Source: an uncultured Oscillospiraceae bacterium
GTDB taxonomy: Bacteria > Bacillota > Clostridia > Oscillospirales > Oscillospiraceae
Assembly (NCBI GenBank): GCA_947626315.1
Contig: CANQRQ010000014.1
Location: 1 to 61,278 of the forward strand
Reading direction: 5' to 3'
Length of the DNA: 61,278 nt
The notes under the pieces are model-generated. The model saw only the letters and a program-made list of their open reading frames with translations, was not told where the DNA came from and ran no database searches. Below, one piece after another: positions 8,223 to 16,844 of the stretch. A program made the position numbers and the translations under genes. The stretch's first letter is position 1; every line of letters starts with the position of its first letter.

Positions 8223-9326
8223 TCAGTCCAGCGTCAGGTCCCCGTCCTTGATCCAGCCGATGCGGCGGCAGAGCTGCCCCAGGGCCCAGCAGATGAGCCC
8301 CGGCAGGACGAAGCACACCAGCGCCAGGCCCAGCCAGTCCATGGCGCCCGGGACGATGGCGGCCGCGCCGTTGGCGAGGGCGGCCTCGGAGGGCGTCAGC
8401 CACCCGGTCCACACGCCGATAGGCCCGCACAGGCCGCAGGTGCCCATGCCGGCGTTCACCGCCGCCCCGTTCATCTCCATTTTAAATACGCAGGTGGCGA
8501 CAGGGCCTGTAATAGCGCTGGTGGCGATAGCCGGCAGCCAGATGCGGGGGTTCTTTACGATGTTCCCCATCTGCAGCATACTGGTCCCCAGGCCCTGGCT
8601 GACCAGGCCGCCCCACCGGTTCTCTCGGAAGCTCATGACGGCGAAGCCCACCATGTTTGCGCAGCAGCCGGCCACGGCCGCGCCCCCGGCCAGGCCCGTG
8701 AGGCTCAGCGCCGCGCAGATCGCCGCCGAGGACACCGGCAGCGTCAGCAGCACGCCCACGGTCACGGATACCACGACGCCCATCCAGAAGGGCTGAAGCT
8801 CCGTCGCCAGCATGATGAGCTTGCCGCACCAGCTGGCGGCCCGGCCGATGGGCGCGGCAATGAGCCAGGCCACGCCCAGCCCGGAGAGAATGGTGACAAG
8901 GGGCGTCACCAGGATGTCCACCTTTGTCTCCTTACTGACGGCCTTGCCCAGCTCCGCCGCGATAATGGCCACCACCAGCACGGCCAGCGGGCCCCCGGCG
9001 CCGCCGATGGCGTTGGTGGCGATGCCCACGGGGATCAGGGAGAACAGCACCAGCGGCGGGGCCTGCAGGGCGTAGCCGATGGCGACGGCCATGGCCGGCC
9101 CCACCATGGCGGAGGCCAGGCCCCCCACAGTGTAGTCCGCACCGTTGATATTCGCCACGGTGGCGGTGAGAAAGCCGATGTGCAGCTGCTGGCCCAGGGT
9201 GTTCAGGATGGTCCCGATCAGCAGGGAGCAGAACAGGCCCTGGGCCATAGCGCCCAGCGCGTCCACCAGATACCGGCGCACGGATATCTCGATATTCTTC
9301 CGCGCGAGAAATGCTTTGACCTTCAT
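8223..9326 (-). CDS. PTS EIIC-like membrane transporter (PTS_EIIC_2 type)
   Basis: 367-aa polytopic protein, about ten hydrophobic segments, rich in Gly/Ala. Motifs such as GGAGGPLAVLVVAIIAAELG and NAGMGTCGLCGPIGVWTG match the PTS_EIIC_2 family, whose members occur without recognisable EIIA or EIIB partners. None are encoded nearby. I chose ATG 9326 because AAGGGG lies just upstream; the longer frame to 9404 adds residues without family character. Substrate unknown; it may be a phosphotransferase-independent transporter. It is monocistronic, with its own terminator. Confidence 0.8.
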   Translation of the reverse strand: MKVKAFLARKNIEISVRRYLVDALGAMAQGLFCSLLIGTILNTLGQQLHIGFLTATVANINGADYTVGGLASAMVGPAMAVAIGYALQAPPLVLFSLIPVGIATNAIGGAGGPLAVLVVAIIAAELGKAVSKETKVDILVTPLVTILSGLGVAWLIAAPIGRAASWCGKLIMLATELQPFWMGVVVSVTVGVLLTLPVSSAAICAALSLTGLAGGAAVAGCCANMVGFAVMSFRENRWGGLVSQGLGTSMLQMGNIVKNPRIWLPAIATSAITGPVATCVFKMEMNGAAVNAGMGTCGLCGPIGVWTGWLTPSEAALANGAAAIVPGAMDWLGLALVCFVLPGLICWALGQLCRRIGWIKDGDLTLD

Positions 9327-9430
9327 GAGGATCCCCTTTCTCAGCCAGGCTGTCAGCCGGTTTTCTAAAAAACTTATACACTTTTTCCGGGAAAAGAGGA
9401 ACAATTTCCGGTATTATTACCAAGAAACTG

Positions 9431-9459
9431 TTGACATGAGATTCTTCTTGGTGTAGTAT
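9431..9459 (+). promoter_or_regulatory. Strong promoter of the Abi gene
   Basis: Consensus TTGACA (9431-9436), a 17-bp spacer and TAGTAT (9454-9459) lie about 100 nt before the Abi start. The gene is thus expressed independently of its neighbours. Confidence 0.8.
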
Positions 9460-9561
9460 ACAAAATAACAGAACCCGCCACGCCTCTGGCGGCCGTTGAC
9501 GTTTGTCGCTGGCTGTTATGCGCAACCCGGCGGGACTTCTATTTGTTATGGAGATAGAGAG

Positions 9562-10470
9562 ATGAATCCGTACCCCAAAAAGATTTTGTCCCTGGAGCAG
9601 CAGCTGCAGTCCTATGTGGACGCAAAGATGGCGATTCCCTCACGGAAGGAAGCAAACGAAGCGCTGACTACGATAGGGTATTATAGACTGCGCGGTTATA
9701 GTTTTCAATGGTACGATAATGCCAGAAAAGCTTATCAGCCTGGCGTCAGCTTTTCGGATGTTATTGCGCTTTACCATTTTGACATGGAGCTCTCCCGGCT
9801 GCTGTTCTCCATGATTATGGATATTGAAGTTTCCTTGAGGGTGCGGCTGGTGGAAGCTTTGGTTCTGCATAATGATCCGCTGATTCTGATGGATTCCACT
9901 GTGTTTGACGACAAACAGCTGTTTTGGAAGAACCTGAGCGCTGTAGCCGCTGAAATTGCGCGCTCTAATGATGTTTTTATCAAGCACAACTTTAAAAACC
10001 ATGACGGGGAAATACCGATTTGGGCAGCTGTGGAAATCATGTCTTTTGGCACGCTCTCAAAGACAATAAAAAACCTTAAGACCGGGGCCGGAAGCTCTTA
10101 TGCCATATTGGCGGATTATTATAAATTTAAGACCCAAAAAGGAAACATGGCAGTTCCGTCAAAAGGAATGTTTTCCTCCTGGGTGCAGGCTGTTTCTGTT
10201 CTGCGGAATCTATGCGCCCACAACAGCCGGCTGTATAACCGCACGATCAGTACGGTGCCGCAGCTCCTCCGCGCAGATCAAAGCGTACCCCAGACAAAAT
10301 TTAACGGACTGTACCAAATCGTTTTGGCGATGAAGTATCTCCGGCCCACGGATCAGGCCTGGACCCAGTTTATGTCAGCCTTGACGGCGCTTTTTACGCG
10401 CTATAACGGGAAGTTTGAACTGGCACGCATTAATTTCCCGGCTGACTGGGCGGCCCATCTTGTAATTTGA
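9562..10470 (+). CDS. Abi_2 family abortive-infection protein (HEPN-type)
   Basis: 302 aa. The N-terminal region (EQQLQSYVDAKMAIPSRKEA, then TIGYYRLRGYSF) and the body match Abi_2/AbiD/AbiF proteins. The C-terminal RNLCAHNSRLYNR contains the Rx4H motif of HEPN ribonucleases, so it may cleave RNA during phage infection. ATG 9562 follows GGAGATAGAG; a longer frame to 9496 lacks family residues. Base composition is clearly lower in GC than the flanking genes, and the gene has its own promoter and terminator, both consistent with acquisition as a single-gene defence cassette. No antitoxin gene is adjacent. Confidence 0.85.
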   Translation: MNPYPKKILSLEQQLQSYVDAKMAIPSRKEANEALTTIGYYRLRGYSFQWYDNARKAYQPGVSFSDVIALYHFDMELSRLLFSMIMDIEVSLRVRLVEALVLHNDPLILMDSTVFDDKQLFWKNLSAVAAEIARSNDVFIKHNFKNHDGEIPIWAAVEIMSFGTLSKTIKNLKTGAGSSYAILADYYKFKTQKGNMAVPSKGMFSSWVQAVSVLRNLCAHNSRLYNRTISTVPQLLRADQSVPQTKFNGLYQIVLAMKYLRPTDQAWTQFMSALTALFTRYNGKFELARINFPADWAAHLVI

Positions 10471-10560
10471 TGAATAGGCCGCGAAATAACACATATACTT
10501 GTGGAGATAGAGCCAATCAAGCCTCTCCTGGAAGCTCAAAGCGATTGGCCTTTCAAAAGA

Positions 10561-10587
10561 GGGACGGAAAATACCGTCCCTTTTTTT
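10561..10587 (+). terminator. Intrinsic terminator of the Abi gene
   Basis: GGGACGG (10561-10567) pairs with CCGTCCC (10574-10580), followed by seven T. The minus-strand tail TCTTTTG is weaker but could also serve the converging flavodoxin operon. Confidence 0.88.
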
Positions 10588-10645
10588 GCTTTTTGCTGCC
10601 TTATAACGTATTGCCGCAGTTCCCCCGCCTGCTTCCTGACCGCCT

Positions 10646-11158
10646 TTATACGCTGGCCTTGGCCCAGGCGGCCACGCGGGCCTCGGACAGCTCGGCCCCG
10701 GCCCCATGGATGGAGAGCCCGGCGCCGAAGCGGGCGCCCTTGCAGGCCTTCTTCAGGTCCCGTTCGCTGTTGCCCAGGCCGCTGCCCTCATTGGTGCAGA
10801 AGGGGACCAGCTTTTTGCCGCTGAAATCCAGCCGCTCCAGCAGCGTGAAAACCGGCATGGGGCAGGTGCCCCACCAGTTGGGATAGCCCACAAAAATCGT
10901 GTCGTAGCGGGAGATGTCGCTGAGGACCTGCATCAGCTCCGGCCGGGCGCCGTTCTGCTGCTCCTCCTTGGCCCGGGCGGCGCAGGCGTAGTATTCGTCC
11001 GGATAGGGGACCAGGGGACGGATCTGAAACAGATCGCCGCCCACGGAGCGCTGGATGTACTCCGCCACCCGCTCGGTGTTGCCCTTGGAGATGTTCTTGA
11101 TCTCCCCGTTCCAGTAGTTCTCCCCCTTACGGGAGAAATAGATGATCAGATTTGCCAT
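10646..11158 (-). CDS. Flavodoxin-like protein
   Basis: 170 aa. It starts MANLIIYFSRKGENY, the FMN phosphate-binding loop of the flavodoxin_4 type, and later has VGYPNWWGTCPMP (isoalloxazine-flanking loop) and FCTNEGSGLG. It is a cytosolic one-electron carrier or NAD(P)H-dependent FMN reductase-like protein. It is the last gene of a leftward operon with DUF5655 and FBPase, 23 nt behind DUF5655. Redox partner unknown. Confidence 0.88.
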   Translation of the reverse strand: MANLIIYFSRKGENYWNGEIKNISKGNTERVAEYIQRSVGGDLFQIRPLVPYPDEYYACAARAKEEQQNGARPELMQVLSDISRYDTIFVGYPNWWGTCPMPVFTLLERLDFSGKKLVPFCTNEGSGLGNSERDLKKACKGARFGAGLSIHGAGAELSEARVAAWAKASV

Positions 11159-11181
11159 GCTGTGTTCCTCCTGTTGTTCAG

Positions 11182-11586
11182 CTATATTGTTTGGCCGCGG
11201 CCTCTCCGCTTTTTGGCGGCGGCAAAGGCATAGGCCTCCCGGAGCAGCGCCGCGATCTCCTCGTCGATCTCCTCCGGGGCGGCAAGCAGAATGTGATGGG
11301 TCCAGCGGCCGGGCGCCGGCTCGGCGGCGGCGTCCACCCGCCGGCTCTCGGACCGATGGCCCAGGCCTAAAGTCAGGGTGATGAAATCCTTGGGCCGCTC
11401 CCTGGCCGGGCGCACCGGGAGAAAGGAGACGAAGGCGAAGCCGCAGCCCCTTGAGAAGCTGATCTGGGTCTTGTGCACCGCGGTGTCAAAGTCCCCCAGC
11501 TCCCGCTCCATCAGGTCCAGCAGGGCCCGGTAGAGGGGCAGGGCGGCGGGGCGTTCGTTGAAAAAGAAGAGCTCGTCCTCCGTCAT
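11182..11586 (-). CDS. DUF5655 domain protein
   Basis: 134-aa cytosolic protein of the DUF5655 family, recognised from the segment VHKTQISFSRGCGFAFVSFLP followed by a conserved basic-aromatic C-terminal half. Its function is unknown. Its start overlaps the FBPase stop by 4 bp (11583-11586), so it is translationally coupled to FBPase. No catalytic signature is visible. Confidence 0.7.
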   Translation of the reverse strand: MTEDELFFFNERPAALPLYRALLDLMERELGDFDTAVHKTQISFSRGCGFAFVSFLPVRPARERPKDFITLTLGLGHRSESRRVDAAAEPAPGRWTHHILLAAPEEIDEEIAALLREAYAFAAAKKRRGRGQTI

Positions 11587-13472
11587 GACTGCCGCCCCTC
11601 CGGCAGCCGGCCGTCCCGGTAGGCGGCCAGCAGCGCCTGCAGGGCCTCCCGGCGCAGCTGGAGCTCCCGGCCCTCGTCGGTATCGGCGATATAGCGCCGG
11701 TGGGGGAAGCGCTCCACCGGGATGGAGCTGGACTCCATGTCCGCGTTGTCCGACAGGACCTTGCCCACGCCCTCAAAGGGCCGGTGGGACTTGAGCCGCA
11801 GGCCGTGGGAGTTGTAGATCAGGGTGTACCCGGCGATGCCGGTGGTCTTCTGATAGGCCTTGCAGAAGCCCCCGTCGATGATGAAGAGCTTGCCCCCGGC
11901 CTTGACGGGGTTCTCCCCCTTGACGGCCTTGACGGGCGTGTGCCCGTTGATGATCCGGCCGCTGTCCCGGTCCAGGCCGAACTCCTCCAGGATCATGGAG
12001 ACCATGGCCTCGTTTTCCCAGTGGAGGAAATAGGGGTTTTTGGGCTCGGTCCAGGTGCTCTTGTCCTCCAGAAAGGCCCGCTCAAAGGTGTGGAACTCCC
12101 GGCCGGAGAAGGGGCTGTTCAGGCCGCACCAGAGATACCACATCATGTCCAGGGCGCTCTCGTCCCCCCGGACCCAGGCGGCGTTCACCACCCGGTCCGC
12201 GTAGTCCAGCAGCGCCTTGCCGGCGTACCATTGGCCCCCGTGGCGGACCGGGGCAAACTGCCCGTCCTGGGTCATGGGGATGCAGCCGTGGTACAGCAGG
12301 TTCCCGTTGAAGCAGAGGTAGGTGCTGCCACGGCGGCAGAGAAAGTCCAGATGCCGGCGCAGGTTCCGGCTGCCGGTGAAGAGGTCCACATATTCGTCCA
12401 CCAGCGCCTGCTCCTCCGGGCTGAGCCGGTAGGGGTCCGCCGGGTCCACGGTGGGAAAGCGCCGGGTCTTCAGCGGGTAGACGCCGTCGGCCAGCCGCAG
12501 GGTGTAATCGGTCCAGTCCACCTTGTCCAGCAGGAGCCGCTGGTCCATGCCGTAGCCCGGATGCCGCCGGATGACCTGCCCCTCCAGCTTGGCCCCCAGA
12601 ACGGAGACAGCCTGGTGCAGGGTCTCCTGCTCCGCGTCCCCGTAGACCCGGGCGCAGAACTCCGCGAAGCGGCGCAGGGAGATGCCGTAGCTCCGCTCCA
12701 GGGTGGCCTCGTTGTGATAGTCCACGCTGATGCGCAGCACCGTGGCGATGCAGGCCGGGCTGCCTGCGCCGGCCCCCAGCCACAGAATGTCGTGATTGCC
12801 CCACTGGATGTCCAGGTTGGGGTGGCGCATGAGCAGCTCGATGATCCCAGCCGGGTCCGGGCCCCGGTCAAAGATATCCCCCACCACGTGCAGCCGGTCC
12901 ACCGCCAGGCGCTTGATCAGGGTGGCCAGGGCGGTGATAACGCCTTCGGCCGCGCCGGTGTCCACAATGGCGGAGATCAGGGCGTCATGATAGCGGAGCT
13001 GGTTGGACTCCTCATCGTGCTGGATGTGCAGCAGCTCGTCCAGCACCTGCTCCCAGCCCTCCGGCATCCGGCTGCGGACATAGGCCCGGGTGTACTTGCC
13101 GGAGAGCAGCTCCGCCAGGGCCCGCAGGCGGGAAACGGCGCTTTTCTGCGCCTCCCGGTCCAGCTTGCCCCGGTCCCGCAGCAGGCGCAGCTCCTCCCGG
13201 GGGTAGTAGATCAGGGAGCAGAGGGCGTGACAGCCCGCCTCCCCCAGCTCCTGGGAGAAGAGCCGGGTCACCTTTTCCAGAATGACGCCGGAGCAGTTGT
13301 TGAGAATGTGGCTCACGGCGCTGTACTCCCCGTGCAGGTCGCTGATAAAATGCTCCGTGCCCTTGGGCAGGGTCAGAATGGCGCTGAGGTGGATCAGCTC
13401 CGAGCAGACGGCGGCCTCGGTAGGGTACTTCTCGCTGAGCAGCTTTAAATATTCCTGGTCAAAATCTCGCAT
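11583..13472 (-). CDS. fbp: Fructose-1,6-bisphosphatase, class III
   Basis: 629-aa metallophosphatase that hydrolyses fructose-1,6-bisphosphate in gluconeogenesis. It has the calcineurin-like signatures FISDLHGEYSAV, GDIFDRGPDP and WGNHDILWLGAG, and the ~640-aa length typical of the Firmicutes-specific class III enzyme (YydE/Fbp type). I chose ATG 13472 because AGGAGG lies 5 nt upstream, and because a promoter at 13504-13532 would start transcription near 13497, leaving the alternative start at 13505 outside the mRNA. First gene of an operon with DUF5655 and flavodoxin. Confidence 0.93.
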   Translation of the reverse strand: MRDFDQEYLKLLSEKYPTEAAVCSELIHLSAILTLPKGTEHFISDLHGEYSAVSHILNNCSGVILEKVTRLFSQELGEAGCHALCSLIYYPREELRLLRDRGKLDREAQKSAVSRLRALAELLSGKYTRAYVRSRMPEGWEQVLDELLHIQHDEESNQLRYHDALISAIVDTGAAEGVITALATLIKRLAVDRLHVVGDIFDRGPDPAGIIELLMRHPNLDIQWGNHDILWLGAGAGSPACIATVLRISVDYHNEATLERSYGISLRRFAEFCARVYGDAEQETLHQAVSVLGAKLEGQVIRRHPGYGMDQRLLLDKVDWTDYTLRLADGVYPLKTRRFPTVDPADPYRLSPEEQALVDEYVDLFTGSRNLRRHLDFLCRRGSTYLCFNGNLLYHGCIPMTQDGQFAPVRHGGQWYAGKALLDYADRVVNAAWVRGDESALDMMWYLWCGLNSPFSGREFHTFERAFLEDKSTWTEPKNPYFLHWENEAMVSMILEEFGLDRDSGRIINGHTPVKAVKGENPVKAGGKLFIIDGGFCKAYQKTTGIAGYTLIYNSHGLRLKSHRPFEGVGKVLSDNADMESSSIPVERFPHRRYIADTDEGRELQLRREALQALLAAYRDGRLPEGRQS

Positions 13473-13482
13473 ACCGGCCTCC

Positions 13483-13532
13483 TGTGCGAAATCTCGCACA
13501 GACATTTTACCATTCCTTGTTTCTCCTTACAA
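13483..13532 (-). promoter_or_regulatory. fbp promoter and 5'-end hairpin
   Basis: Minus-strand -35 TTGTAA (13527-13532), 17-bp spacer, -10 TAAAAT (13504-13509). The predicted mRNA start near 13497 falls within a hairpin with 7-bp perfect arms, TGTGCGA (13483-13489) and TCGCACA (13494-13500). The SD AGGAGG (13478-13483) begins directly at the base of this stem. Confidence 0.7.
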
Positions 13533-13563
13533 GCGGAGCGGACACATTTTTCTCCGAAAGCCC

Positions 13564-13594
13564 AAAAATCCGCCCGGCTATTATAGCCGGGCGG
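13564..13594 (-). terminator. Intrinsic terminator of the E2-like gene
   Basis: Perfect 11-bp arms (13570-13580/13584-13594) with loop TTA. Read leftward the stem is followed by ATTTTT. Confidence 0.88.
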
Positions 13595-13606
13595 CAACTC
13601 TTCTGA

Positions 13607-14485
13607 TCAGTAGATATCCTCCACCACTCTGGTGGGAGAGGTCTCCAAAATCTCCGGATGCTGGAACATGTACCGGTAGGCCTGGAGGAACTGGGCGTAA
13701 TAGTGCCCGTCCACCGTGCGCTCGTCCATCACGATCTTGCAGTCGATATATTTCCGGTCCTGCATCTCGCCGTGCCGGTCCAGCTCATACTTGTGGTACT
13801 TGGCGCCGAAGGCGATGAACACCGGCACCGTGCCGAAATTGTAGATATGGTGGTAGACGGGGCCGATGCGCAGGGAGCCCAGGTCGGTGATGACCAGGGA
13901 GCCGTGGAAGGGGCTGGCGTCCAGCAGCGCGGGGGGGATCCAGCCGAAATAGTCCCCCACCCGCAGGACGGTCAGGGCAAAGCGGAGCAGGAAACGGGGG
14001 AACTTGCACAGAACCTCCGCCACATCCTCGGTGTTGTTATTGCCGTCGTCCGCCTTGATCTCGTCGATCTTCTCGTTGAATTTCCGGTAGACGTCAAGAA
14101 TCGTGTCCGTGGGCGCGAACTTGACCTTGATGGTGGTCTCCGTGGCCTCCAGGGCCAGGGTGCGCTTGACGGTCATGACCACTTCGATCCCGTGGCGGGC
14201 AAAGATGCGGCGGCCTACCACAAAGCGGTTGATGCCTGGCAGCATGGACACGCCCCGGACATAGGCGGCGATCAGAAAGTGCAAAATCCCGATGCCCTTG
14301 TAGCCCTGAACCCGGAGCTTGCGCAGCTCCCGGTCAACGGCGGCCACGTCAAAGCTCTCCTCATAGAAGTTGAGCGCGTCGTTGCGGGTGGGCATGATAT
14401 AGGGGATGAACTTGTTGAAGGCGGGCAGCGAACGGATCAGCCGTCCCTCGTTTCGGTCGCCGAAGCGGTGTTTATAATGGTCCAT
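13607..14485 (-). CDS. Stand-alone 2-oxoacid dehydrogenase E2-like acyltransferase
   Basis: 292 aa, belonging to the CAT/E2 acyltransferase fold by its C-terminal half (LVITDLGSLRIGP, then FIAFG and MDERTVDGHYYAQF). Real E2 subunits have DHRxxDG at this place, where His is the catalytic base; here Glu replaces it. There is no lipoyl or peripheral-subunit-binding domain and no E1 or E3 gene nearby. It may act on an unknown acceptor by another mechanism, or be a binding protein. It is monocistronic, with a good promoter (14544-14572) and terminator. ATG 14485 has GGGAG upstream. Confidence 0.7.
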   Translation of the reverse strand: MDHYKHRFGDRNEGRLIRSLPAFNKFIPYIMPTRNDALNFYEESFDVAAVDRELRKLRVQGYKGIGILHFLIAAYVRGVSMLPGINRFVVGRRIFARHGIEVVMTVKRTLALEATETTIKVKFAPTDTILDVYRKFNEKIDEIKADDGNNNTEDVAEVLCKFPRFLLRFALTVLRVGDYFGWIPPALLDASPFHGSLVITDLGSLRIGPVYHHIYNFGTVPVFIAFGAKYHKYELDRHGEMQDRKYIDCKIVMDERTVDGHYYAQFLQAYRYMFQHPEILETSPTRVVEDIY

Positions 14486-14543
14486 TCAAATTTCTCCCAA
14501 AATCGTTTTATTTTTTTAAGCGTTTTCTCCCTTAATAAAAACA

Positions 14544-14572
14544 ATTATACAGGAGCTTTCGGAAGATTACAA
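14544..14572 (-). promoter_or_regulatory. Promoter of the E2-like gene
   Basis: Minus-strand TTGTAA (14567-14572), 17-bp spacer, perfect TATAAT (14544-14549), about 59 nt before the start codon. Confidence 0.8.
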
Positions 14573-14673
14573 GAGGAAGACCCGAAAAAAGCTTAAGATT
14601 TAACAAAAAATGGCTTAAAATTTGCCTAATTTACCTGCTCTGACGGCAACGTTCCGGGGTATCCCCGCTTTTT

Positions 14674-15666
14674 TTACCGCTTCTTCAGCCGGATATCCTC
14701 GCCCACGAAGCGCAGGTGCAGGAATTCCCCTTCCAGCCGGGAGCAGATCTGGCCGCTGTAGCGCCGGGCCAGCTCCTCGCCGCTCAGGTTGGTGCTGATC
14801 ACGGTCCGCCGGCTGTTGATGAGCCGGGTGTTGAGGAGCGTGTACAGGGCGCTGCCGGAGGAGGGGGAGGGCATCTCGGTGCCCAGATCGTCCAGGATCA
14901 TCAGGTCGCAGGAGAGCATCCGGCCCGCGCGGACGGAGGCCTCCGTCCGCTCCTCCGAGTCCCGGAGGAACTTCTGCCGCTCAAAGGCGTCCAGCGCGGA
15001 GGCGGCGGTGTCGTAACAGACGGAGAAGCCCTTGGCCGCCACGGTCCTGGCGATGCAGGCGGAGAGATAGGTCTTGCCCAGGCCGGTGCCCCCCTGCAGC
15101 AGCAGGTTGGAGGAGACCCGGGGGAAGTTCTCCGCGAATTTTTTGCAGGCGTCGTACACCACGGACATGGCCTCCCGGGGGGAGGCGCCCAGCGCCGGGT
15201 CTGTCCGGTCGCTGTAAAGGCCCAGGTCGAAGCGCTCAAAGCTCTCGTCCCCATTGCGCATGAGGACCCCCAGCTCCTTGGTCAGCTCCTGGTTGTACAG
15301 CCGCTCCAGGCAGACGCAGGGCCGGCCCTGGTAGACGCCGGTATCCCGGCATTTGGGGCAGGCGATCTGCTCGTCCAGATACTCCGGGGGCCAGCCGTGG
15401 GCCACCAGCAGCTCCGCCCGCCGGACCTGGAGATCCAGGTTCTCCTCCTTCAGGGCGGCGATCTGCCCCTGGAGGTTCGGGCCGCGGGAGACCGTCAGCC
15501 GGACCAGCCGGGCCATCTGGGCCCGCAGCCGGCCGTCAATTTCCCCGATCTCCGGCACCTCCCGGTAGACCTGCTCCACCCGGCGGCGGCGGCCGGCCTC
15601 CCGGTCCGCCTTTTCCTCTTCCAGCCGGGCCCGGGCCCGGGCCAGCAGTTTTCCGTCATAAGCCAT
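14674..15666 (-). CDS. DnaI/DnaC-type helicase-loader ATPase
   Basis: 330-aa AAA+ ATPase. A charged coiled-coil N-terminus leads to a Cys cluster (CPKCRDTG and CVCLER, residues ~112-131), the zinc-binding helicase-interaction part seen in DnaI. It then has Walker A GGTGLGKT near residue 192 and Walker B LMILDDLGTE. It should load the replicative helicase during primosome assembly. It lies 45 nt behind the DnaD gene on the same strand, a pairing known from other clostridia (DnaD-like plus DnaC-like). Confidence 0.88.
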   Translation of the reverse strand: MAYDGKLLARARARLEEEKADREAGRRRRVEQVYREVPEIGEIDGRLRAQMARLVRLTVSRGPNLQGQIAALKEENLDLQVRRAELLVAHGWPPEYLDEQIACPKCRDTGVYQGRPCVCLERLYNQELTKELGVLMRNGDESFERFDLGLYSDRTDPALGASPREAMSVVYDACKKFAENFPRVSSNLLLQGGTGLGKTYLSACIARTVAAKGFSVCYDTAASALDAFERQKFLRDSEERTEASVRAGRMLSCDLMILDDLGTEMPSPSSGSALYTLLNTRLINSRRTVISTNLSGEELARRYSGQICSRLEGEFLHLRFVGEDIRLKKR

Positions 15667-15711
15667 GGGCTGCCCCTCCCTTCAAAATGCCGCCTCTCGC
15701 GAAACGGCGGG

Positions 15712-16647
15712 TCAAATCTTGTCCAGGATCGAGCGCAGCTCGTCCATGTCGATGGGCCTGGCCTCCCCCGCGCCGGTCTCCGCCGGACGGCGGCGGCTGT
15801 CCCCCGCCTCGATCTCCTGGGGGCTGTGCAGGTTTTTCCCGTGCCAGCTCTGGAGGATCTTGTTCATATAGGGCCACTTGAGGCTGTGTGTGTTGGTAAC
15901 GGTCCGGTCGTAGGCGATGGCGATGGCGTCCTCCCGGAAGCCCATGTCCAGCCAGGCGTTGAGATACCGGGTCTCCGTGGCGGTGAGCTCCCGGTCGCGG
16001 ATGCCGATGAGGGCCTTGATCCGGTTCAGCTCGCTCCGCCGGTCCTTCTGCTGGCGGATATATTCCTCCGCCTGCTCCAGGCTCAAAATCTCCCGGTTGG
16101 CCCAGACGTAGGCCTCTTTCTCCAGATCCCGCACCGAGGGCCGGCGCCGGTCCCCGTAGCGCTCGGAAAAGAGCTGGGCGCAGTAATTCAGCAGCTCCAG
16201 AATGACCTCCGGCGGCAGAGCCAGATAGTCATAGATGCCGAAGAGCGTCTTCATGCCGCCGCTGCTCAGGGCGTGCCCCACCACCTTCTCCGCCTCAGAG
16301 AGGATCACGGAGAAGGCCCCGTCCTCTCTGGAGCGGCGGGTGATGTCCTCCGTCCGGTACTCGGGCAGCTGGAGCGGGGGCGGCGCCGGCGGCACGGCGG
16401 CGGGAGCGGCCTCCCCGGCCGGGGCGGGCAGCCCCTCCTCCGGCAGAAGGCCCATGCGCCGCAGCTTCTCCTCCGCGGCGGTCAGATCCCCCATGGTGCG
16501 GCAGAGGGCCCGGGCGGCCTGCTCCAGATCCCGCCCGCCGTGACGGGCCAGATAGATGTACAGCAGCGCCACGTCCCCGTCGTGGGCGGCGATGAGCTTG
16601 TCCGCCGCGTCGCCGGATATCCACTTGTCCCTGCGTGTCCCGTCCAT
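15712..16647 (-). CDS. DnaD-domain replication protein
   Basis: 311 aa. An N-terminal winged-helix-like region (1-75) is followed by a Pro/Ala-rich linker and two DnaD/DnaB_2-type domains: EAEKVVGHALSSGGMKTLFGIYDYLALP and a second ending YDRTVTNTHSLKWPYMNKIL, the YxxxI-type motif of DnaD that contacts DNA. It acts in replication initiation or restart with the helicase loader encoded downstream. Its promoter overlaps that of the divergent U32 gene. Confidence 0.87.
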   Translation of the reverse strand: MDGTRRDKWISGDAADKLIAAHDGDVALLYIYLARHGGRDLEQAARALCRTMGDLTAAEEKLRRMGLLPEEGLPAPAGEAAPAAVPPAPPPLQLPEYRTEDITRRSREDGAFSVILSEAEKVVGHALSSGGMKTLFGIYDYLALPPEVILELLNYCAQLFSERYGDRRRPSVRDLEKEAYVWANREILSLEQAEEYIRQQKDRRSELNRIKALIGIRDRELTATETRYLNAWLDMGFREDAIAIAYDRTVTNTHSLKWPYMNKILQSWHGKNLHSPQEIEAGDSRRRPAETGAGEARPIDMDELRSILDKI

Positions 16648-16721
16648 GCCGTATCCCCGTTTTGCCGGGGGCTTTCGCCCCTTGTGTTGAAAAGTTTACA
16701 GAATATTTCCGTGGAGAACCT

Positions 16722-16771
16722 ATTATAGCATTAAAATTAACTTGTCGCAAGTAGGACTTCTGTGCTATAAT
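16722..16771. promoter_or_regulatory. Divergent promoters with overlapping -35 boxes
   Basis: Leftward (DnaD): -35 TTGCGA (16745-16750), 17 bp, -10 TATAAT (16722-16727). Rightward (U32): -35 TTGTCG (16742-16747), 18 bp, TATAAT (16766-16771), with an extended -10 TGC. The -35 hexamers share 3 bp, so RNA polymerase can occupy only one promoter at a time. Confidence 0.82.
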
Positions 16772-16844
16772 TTATTCTGTATCTGTGCGCCGCCTGGCTG
16801 ACGCGCCGGCGGAGCACGGGAAACAAGCAAGAGGAGCGCAGAGA

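Noticed and set aside
11700-13448. 582-aa open frame opposite the fbp gene
   Set aside because: Low-complexity Val/Gln/Gly/His-rich translation, an antisense product of GC-rich codons; fbp is unambiguous on the other strand.
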